Below the pieces are notes generated by a model. The model did no database searches and was not told the DNA's origin. It worked only from the letters and a program-made list of their open reading frames with translations. Below are positions 10,030-21,352 of a stretch of DNA of 64,000 nucleotides, in pieces. The DNA is taken from positions 62,001 through 126,000 of the forward strand of contig MCFE01000058.1 of assembly GCA_002104905.1 (NCBI GenBank). The letters run 5' to 3'. Position numbers and translations under genes: made by a program. The stretch's first letter is position 1. Every line of letters starts with the position of its first letter. The stretch is from Basidiobolus meristosporus CBS 931.73. Its lineage: Eukaryota; Basidiobolomycota; Basidiobolomycetes; Basidiobolales; Basidiobolaceae.

Positions 10030-11750
10030 TTGATCAATGGTCCTTGACCTGCTGATTACATTAGACCACCAGAAGAAACACTAGAAGATATACAACTTAC
10101 ACCTGAGAGACTTAAGCAACTTATCATTGGTGATGGAAACCTAACACTAGAGGAGATACCATTATTTGATGAAACCTTGAAAAGGCATGATAAGGTCTTC
10201 TCATATAATGACAAGGAGATGGGACTATTAAAGACATTGGTTGAAAAACCTATCAAGACTCATACAGTGCCCCACACACCCTGGTCATTTAAGCCTTACC
10301 CACTGCCCAGAGGACTCCAAGTTGATGTGCACAACCTACTTAAGAAGAAGATAGAAGCTGGTATCATAGAATCTTGCCATGGACCTTATGTTAACAGATG
10401 GTTTGTGACCAAAAAGAAGAATGGAAAGCTCCAATTCATTCAAGACATGCAACCTGCAAATGCTGTCACTATCAGAGATGCTGCTATACCTCCATCTATT
10501 GATGACTTTGCAGAAAGCTTGAGTGGCCACTCCATCTACTCAACATACAATCTCTACTCAGGATAAGACCAGATCCCCCTTGATGAGACATCAAGAGATA
10601 TGTTTGCACTCCAGACACCATATGGACTGTTGAGGATGACAAGACTAAGCCAAGGGGCTACAAACTCCATGGCTCAGTTCCAGAGATGCATGGTGAATGT
10701 GCTGTATCAGTTTATACCTGAGAAACTTGCTGTCTTTGTTGAGGACATAGGAATCAAAGGACCAAAATTCCAGGACACCACTGAAGTTATGCCTGGAGTA
10801 AGAAAGTTTGTCTATGACAATATCTCAGACAATGATGCCATATTAGGAGTCATTCAAGAAACTGGACTCACCATCAGTGGTGGGAAAAGCAGAATTGGTG
10901 TATCAGAGATATCCATTGTTGGACAAAAATGCAACACCTTTGGTTGTTCACCTGGAGACTCCAAGACACAAAAGATATGCAACTGGCCTACCCCCACAAA
11001 TCTGACACAAGCTTGTGGCTTTGTGGCAGCTTGTAGGTACTTTAGGATCTGGATCCCAAGATTTTCTGCAATAGCAGAACCAATCTACCAACTACAGAGA
11101 AAGAATACACCATTTACCTGGGGAGAAGAGCAAGAAGAAGCCATGCAATTACTGAAAGAGGCCTTAGTATCTCCACCAATTCTAAGACCTCTTGACTATC
11201 AGAACACTGAATGCCCACCTATTTTGACAGTGGATGCAAGCCCTACAGGAGGTGGAGCACTAATTGGCCACAATGATGAAGATGGCAACTGCTATGCCGG
11301 CAGACATGAGAGTTGCCTATTCTCTCCTAGACAACAAGGATACTCACAGATCACAAACCAATGGATGGCATTGCTGAAAATGTTTGACTTTGAGGTCAGA
11401 CATATCACTGGCAAGACAAATGTTGTGGCTGATGCACTCTCCAGGAAGGGGCCACAATTATTTGAAGACTTGGACCCTCACTTTGATGATATTATTGATG
11501 CAGAGATCCAACAGAATGCCATCAAAGACCAAGAGACAACTACCTGGAGTCTGATCAAGGAATATCTAAGGACACTTAAGAAACCTAGTTGGATGGAAAT
11601 TCAGGAGTTTAGAAAGCTCTGGAAGAAGGCACACCACTACTATCTCAAAGATGATCTTCTCTTTAAGCAAGTGAAGCCTGGACTTATGCCAAGAAGAGTA
11701 GTCACTACCCCACAAGAGCAACTGAACATCATACCCTATGAAAAGTTATT
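10030..11750 (+). pseudogene. Gypsy H reverse transcriptase and partial RNase H
   Basis: Two long frames (10177-10566 and 10600-11808) carry RT motifs: GIIESCHGPYVNRWFVTKKK, LQFIQDMQPAN, and then TPYGLLRMTRLSQGATNSMAQFQ. The active-site loop reads FVEDIGIKG where FVDD is expected, so one catalytic Asp is Glu. RNase H begins TVDASPTGGGALIG but jumps from a GYSQI-like point to TNQWMALLKMFDFEVRHI, so the middle of RNase H is deleted. A chromodomain or integrase is not present. A single TAA (10564) separates the two frames. Confidence 0.8.
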
Positions 11751-12354
11751 GAGATTATCCCGGCAAAAGGGCGCCACAAAGTTGATGTTTGTGACTAAGA
11801 GGTACTGATCTTGTCACAACACTGTCTAGAGACCGTTGAAAAATAATTGCACCCCAGGTTTCACAAAAAACTTGGTCAAAATTTTTCATCACAACAATGT
11901 ATAAGTGGCTTTTAATTGGTTCCCAATCCCCATCCCCCCATCCTTTGGATGAGGGGGGGAGAAGCAACCAAGTGCCCCACCCCCTCCACCTACCCACCGC
12001 AGGGGGATTGGTATATATGGTAACTACATGTCACATGGCCTAGTTGCATGATCAGCTGACCCCTGACATATCTCCCTGTGATATTCCAGTCTGTTCTTTA
12101 GTATATTCTATCTTGGCACACCTACTGTGCCTCACCCCAGAACCCCATCAGTATTAGCCAATATCTCTTGGAATCCATATTGCCAAAAAGTATATATAGT
12201 CCTATACCCCCTTATGTATTCCTCAGTCTGATAAACACAGGTCTTGAATAAACAGCCTTGCCTTGGAAATCCGCCTTGCCTTATTGATCCACACCTAAGT
12301 CCTTTCTTGGTCCTGCCTTGACTAGCCCTACTCTCCTGCCTTGTGTCTATTCAT
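11751..12354. other. Unassigned LTR-like, GC-richer block
   Basis: No coding potential is credible. The block begins where the H frame loses homology and ends where copia A1 resumes. It has C- and G-runs (about 11930-12005) unlike its neighbours, a TATATATAG at 12191-12199 and AATAAA at 12247-12252, features of an LTR promoter and terminator. TGTCACAACAC (about 11810) could be an LTR start and CATAATACCA an altered LTR end (CATAATACA). I found no second copy in the window, so the family is unknown. Confidence 0.4.
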
Positions 12355-15295
12355 AATACCAGGAGCTCTCCAAGTAAACCTCAGAAGCAGTGAAGGCAGC
12401 TATACACTGACCTTTAAAGAAGTACTCTATGAGCCAGAAATAGCCAAGAGCCTACTATTTGTAAGCAAGGCAACTGCAGAAGGACTCTACTTCAGCTTTG
12501 ACAATTCTGGATGCAGGATCACTGATCAAAATACCGCCCATATTGCTTTGGATACCAAAGATCAGAATCTATACAAGTTGACTTATGTTCCATCATATCT
12601 GAAAGCCAACATAAGTGACTTAAATGAAGAAGCACCAATGCCTTGACACAGGAGACTTGGGCACATCAATTTTGATTATCTGCACAAAATGATCAAAGGT
12701 CAGCTAATATCCAGAGTAAAAGGTGATACCCCATCTAGTTTAGAGCACCATCAGGCCTGCATATATGGAAATCAAGCCAGAAGACTGTTCAAGAGCTCTG
12801 GGCTAATTAAAAGTAAGAAAAATAAAATCTAATTCACTGAGATCTGTGTGGACCTGGGTAAAATTTATCCTTAGGAGGGATGTAGTATTCAATCACTTTT
12901 ATTGATGATTATACAAGATACTCATGGGTCTATTGCATGGAAAGAAAGGAAAAAGCTATACCTAAGCTCAGGAAGCTTGAAGACATGGTGGAGAGAGAAA
13001 CTGGTGAAAAAATTCAAGAAAATTTTCTCTGACAATGGTGGAAAATATACCTCAAAACTCTTCATCAACTTCTGCAAAATTCATGGGATAAAGCAAGAGA
13101 CTACTGTACCATACTCCCCAGAGCAAAATGGAGTAGCAGAATGTGTAAACAGATCAATAGCTGATAAGGCAGGATCAATTATACTTGATCATAATTTATC
13201 CTATGATTTTTGGGCAGATTCAGTTGCCACAGCTATATACCTTAAAAGTAGGAGTCATAACAGAATACTTTGTGATTCTACTCCATTTGAAGCATGGTAT
13301 GGATACAGAATAAGTGCAGAACATCTCTGAATATATGTGTGTACAGCACATGCCAAGATCCTGTCTGTGAATCAGCCAAACTAAGAGCCAAAAAGTGAAA
13401 AAGTATATTTTTGGGCTACTGCAATGATAGTAAGGCATAGAGACTCTAAAGTACTATAGCACAGAAGCTGAGCAAGTCCAGGGATGTGTTGTCTGATCAA
13501 AATTCAGATTATCACAAAAAATGACATGAGATAATGACAAAATATTTGATATCAGATCCACTAATAGTCATGATTGAATCATAGCAAAACAATGAAAGCT
13601 TTTCACTCCAGAGGACTTTAAAACCATGGTTCAGTGTGAATCAGTGCCCAGGAATATCCCTGAAGTGATCATTCCAGTATCAAATGCCTGGAGATTCAAC
13701 CAGACAAAAAAAGCCCAAATTACTATATCAATGATAGTACAAACTTAGCTATACCTATTCAGTCCATCTTGATGAGCCCCAGACTCTAAAAGAAGCCCTA
13801 AGTAGCCCTCAGACAAAGTTTTGGAGATCTGCAATGATTGAGGAGTATCAGGCCCTAATGGAAAATCAAACTTAGAATTTAGTCAAATTACCAATGAATC
13901 AAAAATCAATTGGATGCAGATGGGCCTTTAAGACAAAGTACAAGACTAGAGGTACAATTGATAGATACAAAGCAAGACTTGTGTCCAAAGAATACTCTCA
14001 AGCAAAAGGACTTGACTTTACTGAGACCTTTGCACTGGTAGCCAAGTTTAATAATGGCTATTGCAGCCAAACACAAGTTTCTTATTCATCAGATGGATGT
14101 AAAAGCTGCATTTTTAAATGGAGAACTTGATGAGGACATGTATATGGACCAACCTGATGGATTTGTTGACCAAGATAACCCCTATTTGGTCTGAAAGCTT
14201 AAAAAATCTTTACGTGGTCTCACACATTCACCAAGAGCCTGTAATTCCAAGATAGATTGTTATTTGGAATCTTTGAGCCTCAAAGGAGTAATGCTGACTA
14301 TAGAATGTACTATAAGCCAGATAGCGCAAATACAGCTCTATTGGCTTTATATGTGGATGACCTTTTCATAGCCACCAATAACTTAGCAACATTGGAACAG
14401 ACTAAATCCAGCCCATCAAAAGCATTCAGGATGTCTAATCTGAGAGAACTCAGTTACTACTTAGACATGAACTTCTCCATAGACAGAAGACCCAGACTAT
14501 CACCCTAAGCCAATACAAGTATATTCAAGATATATCAAGGAAGTGGTATATTAAAGACTGTAAACTAGCGGTTATCACAGTGGAGACAAGCCCCAACATG
14601 GTCAAAACTCAACTAAATCAAGAGAGCTTAGATCCATCTGAAAGTCCTGACTTTCCTTATCAATCTGTGATCAGCAGTCTGATGAATATTATGCTTGGAA
14701 CGCATCCAGATGTCTCATATTCAGTGGGTGTTGTCTGCCAACATAATCAGAACTATGGATCTGATCATATTGCAGCAGTTAAGCAGATTTTTAGATATCT
14801 GAAAGGAACTGCTGATATCTGCTTAAAGTACACTTACAAGAATCCAGAACAGGATCTTGCGGGATACACTGATGCTGATCAGGGACAAAATCTGAGCACA
14901 GTAGTTCCACCACAGGATACACCTTTCTTTACTGTCAAGGAGCAATTTCATGGAATTCAAGAAAGCAACCTACTATAGCACTGTCTACCACAGAGGCAGA
15001 GTATATGGCAGCCTGTGAAGCTACAAGAGAAGCAATGTGGCTAAGAAAGCTTTACATATTTAGGCCTATGTCAAATATGCATATGACTTTATTCCAAGAT
15101 AATCAAGGATGCATATAATTAGGTAGAAATCCAACTTTTCATGCTAGTACTAAGACCATAGATACTATACATCATTTCATTTGTGAAGCTAAAGAGAATA
15201 GCTTAGTTAGCTTGGTTTACTGTCCTTCACATGAAATGCTTGCAGACATACTTACCAAGCCATTAGCTAGAGTCAAGTATGAATATCTTAGAATT
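12355..15295 (+). pseudogene. Copia A1 pol (protease end, integrase, RT, RNase H), broken
   Basis: Resumes copia A1 at GALQVNLRSSEGSYTLTFKEV. Order: end of protease (to 12646), integrase zinc region (about 12650-12800, one Cys replaced by His), integrase core with FIDDYTRY (about 12900), SDNGGKY and QNGVAEC (12902-13330), RT (13894-14510) with LYVDDLFIATN intact, and RNase H (14580-15290) ending KPLARVKYEYL. At least six frame breaks and several stops are present. At 15295 it is cut by A2; after A2 the same sequence continues at 19977 with the last bases before the 3' LTR. The pieces order exactly as in A2, which supports one ancestral element. Confidence 0.85.
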
Positions 15296-15643
15296 TGTTG
15301 TAAGAGTCTTGGAGATATTGGAAGTGATTGGGAGAACAAGTAGATTATGTGGTTCCACATAATGATCTATTCAATGTAAAAGTAGTATTTATACTTCTAC
15401 ATAGTCTTGGCATTACAAACATGTAGAATAGGTTAAGGAAGGTTCCAAGAACATGTGTGCAAAGTTTGGGGCTATTTGAACAACTCTGAGAATTTTCATG
15501 TTCTGGGTACCTGATATTTTGGTGAAAATATTCTAAGTAAATCCCAACAAGGAATTAGGTCAGTATTCTCTAGGATATGAAGGTAATGATCTAAGCAACT
15601 AAGTTAGGTGAATATTTAGGTGGAAATACAAGTTCTTACAACA
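15296..15643 (-). repeat. 3' LTR of A2
   Basis: 348 bases, TGTTGTAAGAG at the left and TTACAACA at the right on the plus strand. The adjacent purine-rich tract on the minus strand (AAGCTGAGTGGGAG) fits a polypurine tract for plus-strand priming. Confidence 0.93.
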
Positions 15644-15720
15644 CTCCCACTCAGCTTAATGTTTATACTGACTAGTCCTAATTTTAACCTAAGATATTCA
15701 ATCTTGTCTCTAGCTAATGG

Positions 15721-17140
15721 TTAGGTAAATATGTCTGCAATCATTTCATCTGTAGGACAGTAAATTAAGCTAACTAAGTTATTTTCTATAGCTTCACTTA
15801 TGCAATGAAGTCTAACATCTGTGTGCTTGGTTCTAGCATGAAAAGTTGGATTTCTACCTAATTGAATATATCCTTGATTATCTTGAAATAAAGTAATAGG
15901 CATTTTTTGATATAGGCCTAAATCTATAAAAGCTTTCTTAACCACACTGCTTCTTTTGTAGCTTCACAGGCTGCCATATACTTGGCCTCTGTGGTAGAAA
16001 GTGCTACAGTAGGTTGCTTTCTTAAATTCCATGAAATTGCTCCTTTACAGTAAGGAAAGGTGTATCCTGTGGTGGATCTTCTGTCTTCTAAATTTTGTCC
16101 CCAATTGGCATCAGAGTATCCCACAAGATCCTGTTCTGAGATCTTATAAGTGTATCTTAAGCAGATATCTGCTGTTCCTTTTAGGTATCTAAAAATCTGC
16201 CTAACTACTGCAATATGATCCAAACCATAGTTCTGATTATGTTGGCTGACAACTCCTATTGAATATGAGATATCTGGACATGTTCCAAGCATGATATACA
16301 TCAGAATGCCAGCAATAGACTGATAAGGAAAGTCAGGGTTTTCAGATGGCACCAAGCTCTCTTTACTTGGTTGAGTTTTGACCAAGTTAAGGTTTGTCTT
16401 CATTGGGGTAGCTGCCGGTTTACAGTCTTCCATTTTGTACTTCTTTAATATATCTTGAATACACTTGGATTGGTTAGGGAAATAGTCTGGGTACTTCTGT
16501 CTATGGAGAACTTACTCCCTAAGTAGCAACCGAGTTCTCCTGGATCAGATATCTTTAACCCCTTAGATAGGCTGGATTTTGTCTCTTCCAATGTTTCTAG
16601 GTTATTGGTGGCTATAATAAGGTCATCCACATATGGAGCTAATAGAACCGGATTTGCTCTATCTGGCTTATAGTATATACTATAGTCAGCATTACTCCTT
16701 ACAAAACTCATAGATTCCAAATAAGAATCTATCTTGCAATTCCAGGCTCTTGGTGATTGTTTGAGACTGTACAGTGACTTTTTAAGCTTGCAGACCAAAT
16801 GGGGGTTATCTTTGTCAACAAACCCATCAGGCTGGCCCATATACATATCCTCATCAAGTTCTTCATTCAAAAATGCAGCTTTTACATCCATCTAATGAAT
16901 TAAAAACTTATATTTGGCTGCAATAGCCAATATTCATCTGATGGAATTAAACCTGGCTACTGGTGCAAAGGTCTCAGTATAGTCAAGTCCTTTTGTTTGA
17001 GAGTATCCTTTGGCCACAAGTCTTGCTTTATATATTTCAACTGTACCATCAGCCTTGTATTTTGGCTTGAAGACCCATCTGCACCCAATTGATTTTTGGT
17101 TGATTGGTAATTTGACTAAGTCACAAGTTTGATTTTCCAT
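15721..17140 (-). pseudogene. Copia A2 RT and RNase H, broken
   Basis: RT blocks: [15 protein letters not shown] (17140-16934), [17 protein letters not shown] and [13 protein letters not shown] (16891-16445), with the YVDD loop intact. RNase H: GYSDANWGQNLEDRRSTTGY and ALSTTEAKYMAACEA (16433-15924), then the connecting end HARTKHTDVRLH to MIADIFT (15945-15721). Breaks separate at least four frames. The domains copy RNA into DNA and remove the RNA strand. Confidence 0.85.
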
Positions 17141-17173
17141 CAGGGCCTGATATTCCTCAGTTATTGCAGATCT

Positions 17174-18808
17174 CTAAAATTTTGTCTGCAGGCTATTTCG
17201 GGCCTCTTTTACAGTCTGGGGCTCATCAATATGGACTGAATAGGCATAAGTTAAGTTTGTACACTCATTGATATAGTGATTTGGGCCATTTCTTGTTTGA
17301 TTGGATCTCTGGGCATTTGTTACTGGAATGTTCACTTCTGGGATATTCCTGGGCACTGATTCTGGCTGTACCATGGTTGTAGAGTCCTCTGGAGTGAAAA
17401 AATTTCATTGTTTTGCTTGGATTCAATCCTGACAATTGGTGGATTTGAGATCAGATTTTTGTCATCATCTGATATCATTTTTTGTGAAAATTTTGAGTTT
17501 AAATCAAACAGCACATCCCTGGACTTGATTGACTTCTTTGCTTTGGTATTGTTGAGTCTGTATGCTTTACTATCATTGCAGTAGCCCAAAAGTATGCATT
17601 CTACACTTTTTGGCTCAAATTTGACTGATTTCTGGGCTGTTTCCTGGCATATGCTGTACACCCAAATATTCTTAGATGTTCTGCACTTGACCTGTATCCA
17701 TTCCATGCTTCAAATGGAGTAGAATCATAAAGTATTCTGTTATGAGTCCTATTTTTAAGATATGCAGCAGTGGCAACTGATTCTGCCCTAAATTCATAGG
17801 ATAATTTTTGATCATGGAGCATAGATCTTGCCAAAGCAATTATTGATCTGTTAGCACATTCTGCTACTCAATTTTGCTGTGGGGAGTATGGTACAGTAGT
17901 CTCTTGCTTTATCCCATGAATTATGCAGAAGTGGATGAAGAGTTTTGAGGTATATTCTCCACCATTGTCAGAGCAAATTTTCTTGATTTTTTTACCAGTT
18001 TCTCTTTTCATTATAGCCTTAAACTCCCTGAACTTAGACAGAGCTTCTTCCTTTCTCTTCTTGCAGTAGACCCATGTGTATCTTGTATAATCATCAATAA
18101 AAGTGATTAAATACTTCATCCTGCTTAAGGATAAATCTTGCATAGGTCCACACAGATCAGAGTGAATCAGATCTAATTTTTCTTAGTTTTGATTGACCCA
18201 GAGCTCTTGAATGGTTGTCTGGCTTGTTTCTCATATATGCAGGCTTCACAGTGCTCCATATGAGCTGGGGGATCAATTTTCACTCCAGAAATTAGCTGAT
18301 CTTTGATCATTTTGAGCAAAAATTCAGAATTGATGTGCCCAAATCTCCTGTGCCAAAGCATTGGTGTTTCTTCATTTAAGTTACTTATATTGGCTTCCAA
18401 ATATGATGGAACATAAGTCAACTTGTATAGATTCTGATCTTTGCTATCCAAAGCAATATTGGCACCATTTCAATCAGTGATCTTGCATCCAGAATTATCA
18501 AAGCTGAAACTGAGTCCTTCTGCAGTGGCCTTGCTTACAGATAGTAGGTTCTTGGCTATTTCTGGTACATAGAGTAATTTGTTGAAAGTCCGTGTATGGC
18601 TTCCTGCATTGCTTCTTAGGTTTACTTGGATAGCTTCTGCTCCCACTGCATCAAGTGTTTTACTGTCACCTATGAACACCTTCTTAATTGGAATTTCTTG
18701 ATATTGGGTAAAAAGTTCTTTTTGGTGTGTAAATTGTTGAGATGCTAGAGAGTCAATACACCACCTTGGATAATCCTTGTTTGTGGTCATATTAGTGCAG
18801 ATATGCAT
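17174..18808 (-). pseudogene. Copia A2 protease and integrase, broken
   Basis: The protease start reads WCIDSLASQQF, keeping Asp but with G to L in the D-S-G-A motif (18808-18470). The integrase zinc region (HRRFGHINSEF ... CEACIYEKQ, 18451-18173) keeps both His and both Cys. The core (18143-17601) has FIDDYTRYTW, CSDNGGEY and VAECANRS, so the D, D and E positions are present, but a stop (QN-stop-VAEC) splits it. The C-terminal part (17706-17174) runs into a low-conservation linker before RT. Confidence 0.82.
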
Positions 18809-19591
18809 GGTCTATCTTCAGTTGTTGCAGCATTTTCATATTCAGGCTTCTTTTGCTGATTATCTTTCTTTTTGAGACACCGGTCTGATGTGTGTCCTTT
18901 CCTTTTGCAGTAGTTACAAAACAGGTTGCTGTTGCCTTTGTAGGGTTTTGGGTACCTCCTTTGTTGATTATCATTGCTTATTAAAGAATCTTCTTCTTCC
19001 TTCTTATCATGCTTGATTTTCTTAATTATTCATCCAGGAGCCTTCCATATATGTAATTTAAGGTTAAATCATCAGTTCTGGACTCTAGGGCTGATACAAG
19101 GCCCTGAAGCTTGTCTGTCAGGATATTCAGGATGGTAACTATCACATCCTCATCAGTAGTTGGTACGCCCACCAATTCCATCTGATCTATCAACAGGGTA
19201 AATATGTTAATTAGATTTTTCATTTCTTCTCCTGGCAGCATCTTTGTAGTGAAGAATCTTCATCTCAGATACATTTTCTTAGCAGCTGAACATGACTGGT
19301 AGGTGTCTTTTAATGCCTTCCAGGCATTCTTTGCCATTTTTGCTTTTAAGCATTGAATTAGCAATTTGTCTTAAACATTAAGGCAAATGCAGTTAAAGGC
19401 ACTTTGTTCTTTCTTCTGATACTTGAAGGCTTCCTCTCCCATGCTCTTAGGAGGGCATTCTTCTCCCATGACAGTATCCCAAAGGCCTCTTTCTTGTAGC
19501 AGCATCTTCATCTTCCCTTCCACACTTGGTAGTTAGATCCATCTAACTTTTCAGCAGAGGGAAAAATTCCAGTAATACAAGTAGTAGACAT
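18792..19591 (-). pseudogene. Copia A2 gag, broken
   Basis: Starts MSTTCITGIFPSAEKLDGSNYQVWKG at 19591, almost the same N-terminus as A5 at 63890. Later blocks MLPGEEMKNLINIFTLLIDQ (19241-19026) and a zinc knuckle region near 18880-18930 follow. Multiple indels put them in different frames. Gag makes the particle shell and binds RNA. Confidence 0.8.
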
Positions 19592-19610
19592 TGCAGGGAG
19601 TGACAGCTCA

Positions 19611-19622
19611 AGGCTCATAACC
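19611..19622 (-). other. A2 primer-binding site
   Basis: GGTTATGAGCCT on the minus strand lies directly inside the 5' LTR. The same sequence follows the A5 LTR (63859). It resembles the half-tRNA initiator-methionine sites of copia elements; the tRNA match itself was not tested. Confidence 0.65.
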
Positions 19623-19971
19623 TGTTGTAAGAGTCTTGGAAATTGTGAAAATGATTGGGAGAACAGGTAGATTATGTGGTTTTCACTTAATGATTTATTG
19701 AATGTAAAAGTAGTATTTATACTTTTACATAGTCTTGGCATTACAAACATGTAGAATAGGCTAAGGAAGGTCCCAAGAACATGTGTGCAATGTTTGAGGC
19801 TGTTTGGACAACTTTGAGAATTTTGATGCTCTGGGTACCTGGTATTTTGGTGAAAATATTCTATGTAAATCCCAACAAGGAATTTTGTCAGTATTTTCTA
19901 GGATATGAAGATAATGATCTAAGTGACTAAGTTAGGTGAATATTTAGGTGGAAATACAAATTTTTACAACA
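19623..19971 (-). repeat. 5' LTR of A2
   Basis: 349 bases with TGTTGTAAGAG and TTACAACA ends, paired with 15296-15643. Confidence 0.92.
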
Positions 19972-19976
19972 GAATT

Positions 19977-20360
19977 AGGACTAGTCAGTTTGAACATTTA
20001 GCTGAGCAGGAGTGTTGTAAAATTTGTGATTACACCTAAACATTCACCCAGCTTAGTCACCTAGATCATTAACTTCAAATATTAGAGAATACTGACTAAA
20101 TTCCTTGTTGAAACCTATTTAGAATATTTTCACCAAAACACTAGGTACCCAGAGCATCAAAATTCTCAAAGTTGTCCAAACAGCCCCAAACTTTGCACAC
20201 ATGTTCTTGGGACCTTTCTTAGCCCATTCTACATGTTTTTTATACCAAGACCATGGAAAAGTACTAATACTACTTTTACATTCAATAGATTGTTAAGTGA
20301 AAACCACATAATCTACTTGTTCTCCCTATCACTTCCAATATCTTCAAGACTCTCATAACA
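19977..20360 (+). mobile_element. 3' end and 3' LTR of copia A1
   Basis: The 36 bases after the GAATT repeat (AGGACTAGTCAG ... GCTGAGCAGGAG) match the sequence just before the A2 3' LTR and include the polypurine tract. The 348-base LTR runs from TGTTGTAAAATTTG (20013) to CTCATAACA (20360). It matches the other A LTRs along its length, with many substitutions. Confidence 0.9.
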
Positions 20361-20423
20361 GTCTTCACTTACCAGTTCATCAAATGTAAAAGCAGTACTT
20401 ATGCTCTTACATGGTGTTGGCAT

Positions 20424-21118
20424 TTTGTGCATCAACACTCAAAACATAGCCAATTTTATTCTGCTAGAAAATATAGTACCCTAGCTGATTTTCCCTAACC
20501 CAAACATAACTAATTCCAGTTATATTTTATTTTATCACTTCTCAGAATCTATTTTTAGCTGTCACACCTTATCAATTTTCATATGGCATTATATCCTCAA
20601 CTGATCTGCTAAGTCTTTTCCAGTGATTAGTCATCTGAGATCTATCAAACCACTCAGCAGTTGCCAAGATATCAGCTGATTAATGATGCAAGTTTTCATT
20701 TATCTTATGCACTTATCAACACCCCAGCAGATTTCTTTTAGTCCAGTCACTTGGGGATACCTAATTCAGCTTGATCAGAAGCATATAAATAAAGCTTACT
20801 GAACCTTTTGGTTTTGTGTGTGTCTCAACAAACTTAAGATTGTGTCTCAGCAAAATTAAGAATGCAACAATTACATTCTAGTTCCTACCCAAGCCTAACA
20901 TATCAAGCAGTCCAAGCACACAAAGCCTAGCTGGCATAGCAAACCAACTCTGTTGACTTATAGCCCAACTTGGCAATGTACAAGACTAGTACTAGACCAG
21001 AACCTCTCTGCTAGTATTTTTGTCACTCTTAACAATTCTAAGATTCTGCACATAATTGTCCCTTAGGTTCAGTTAACTCTTTCAAGTGTTTTATTACAGC
21101 TTTCTCTTGGATATAACA
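20424..21118. mobile_element. Solo-LTR-like insertion of an unseen family
   Basis: 695 bases inside the A3 LTR, flanked by the direct repeat GGCAT (20419-20423 and 21119-21123). Intact A LTRs read TTGGCATTACAAACATG here, so the A3 flanks rejoin cleanly without it. It ends TATAACA and starts TTTGTGCATC (perhaps altered from TG). TATAAATAAAG at 20785-20795 could serve as promoter and poly(A) signal. It has no coding frame and no second copy in the window. A non-LTR origin is possible but less likely. Confidence 0.65.
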
Positions 21119-21352
21119 GGCATAAAAAGCATGTAGCATAGGTTCAGCAAGGTCCCAAGAGCTTGTGTGCAGAGTTTGGGGCTGCTTGGACAACTTTGAG
21201 AATTTTCATGTTTTGGGTACCTGATACTTTGGTGAAAATATTTTAAGTAAATCCCAACAAGGTACTTGGTCAGTATTCTCTGAAGTTGGAAGGTAATGAT
21301 CAAAGAGACTAAGTTAGATGAATATTTAGGTGGAATTATGAATTTTACAACA

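Larger units (their letters stand above)
6877..11750 (+). mobile_element. Ty3/gypsy element H, 3' truncated
   Basis: A long 5' LTR (6877-7950) is followed by a primer-binding-like site, gag with a zinc knuckle, an aspartic protease, reverse transcriptase and part of RNase H. The homology ends near 11750, shortly after RNase H and before the integrase zinc finger. Integrase, polypurine tract and 3' LTR are missing. The element sits in the P1 accessory gene; the empty site is seen in P2 (about 63459). It is clearly different from family G in LTR, gag and RT. Confidence 0.82.
15296..19971 (-). mobile_element. Complete copia element A2 inserted in A1
   Basis: A 4676-base minus-strand element with both LTRs, flanked by the 5-base target duplication GAATT (15291-15295 and 19972-19976). 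Removing it joins A1 RNase H to the A1 polypurine tract and 3' LTR. Internal order on the minus strand is primer-binding site, gag, protease, integrase, RT and RNase H, the copia order. The two LTRs differ at many positions (visibly more than the B1 pair), so the insertion is not recent. Frames are broken throughout. Confidence 0.93.
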
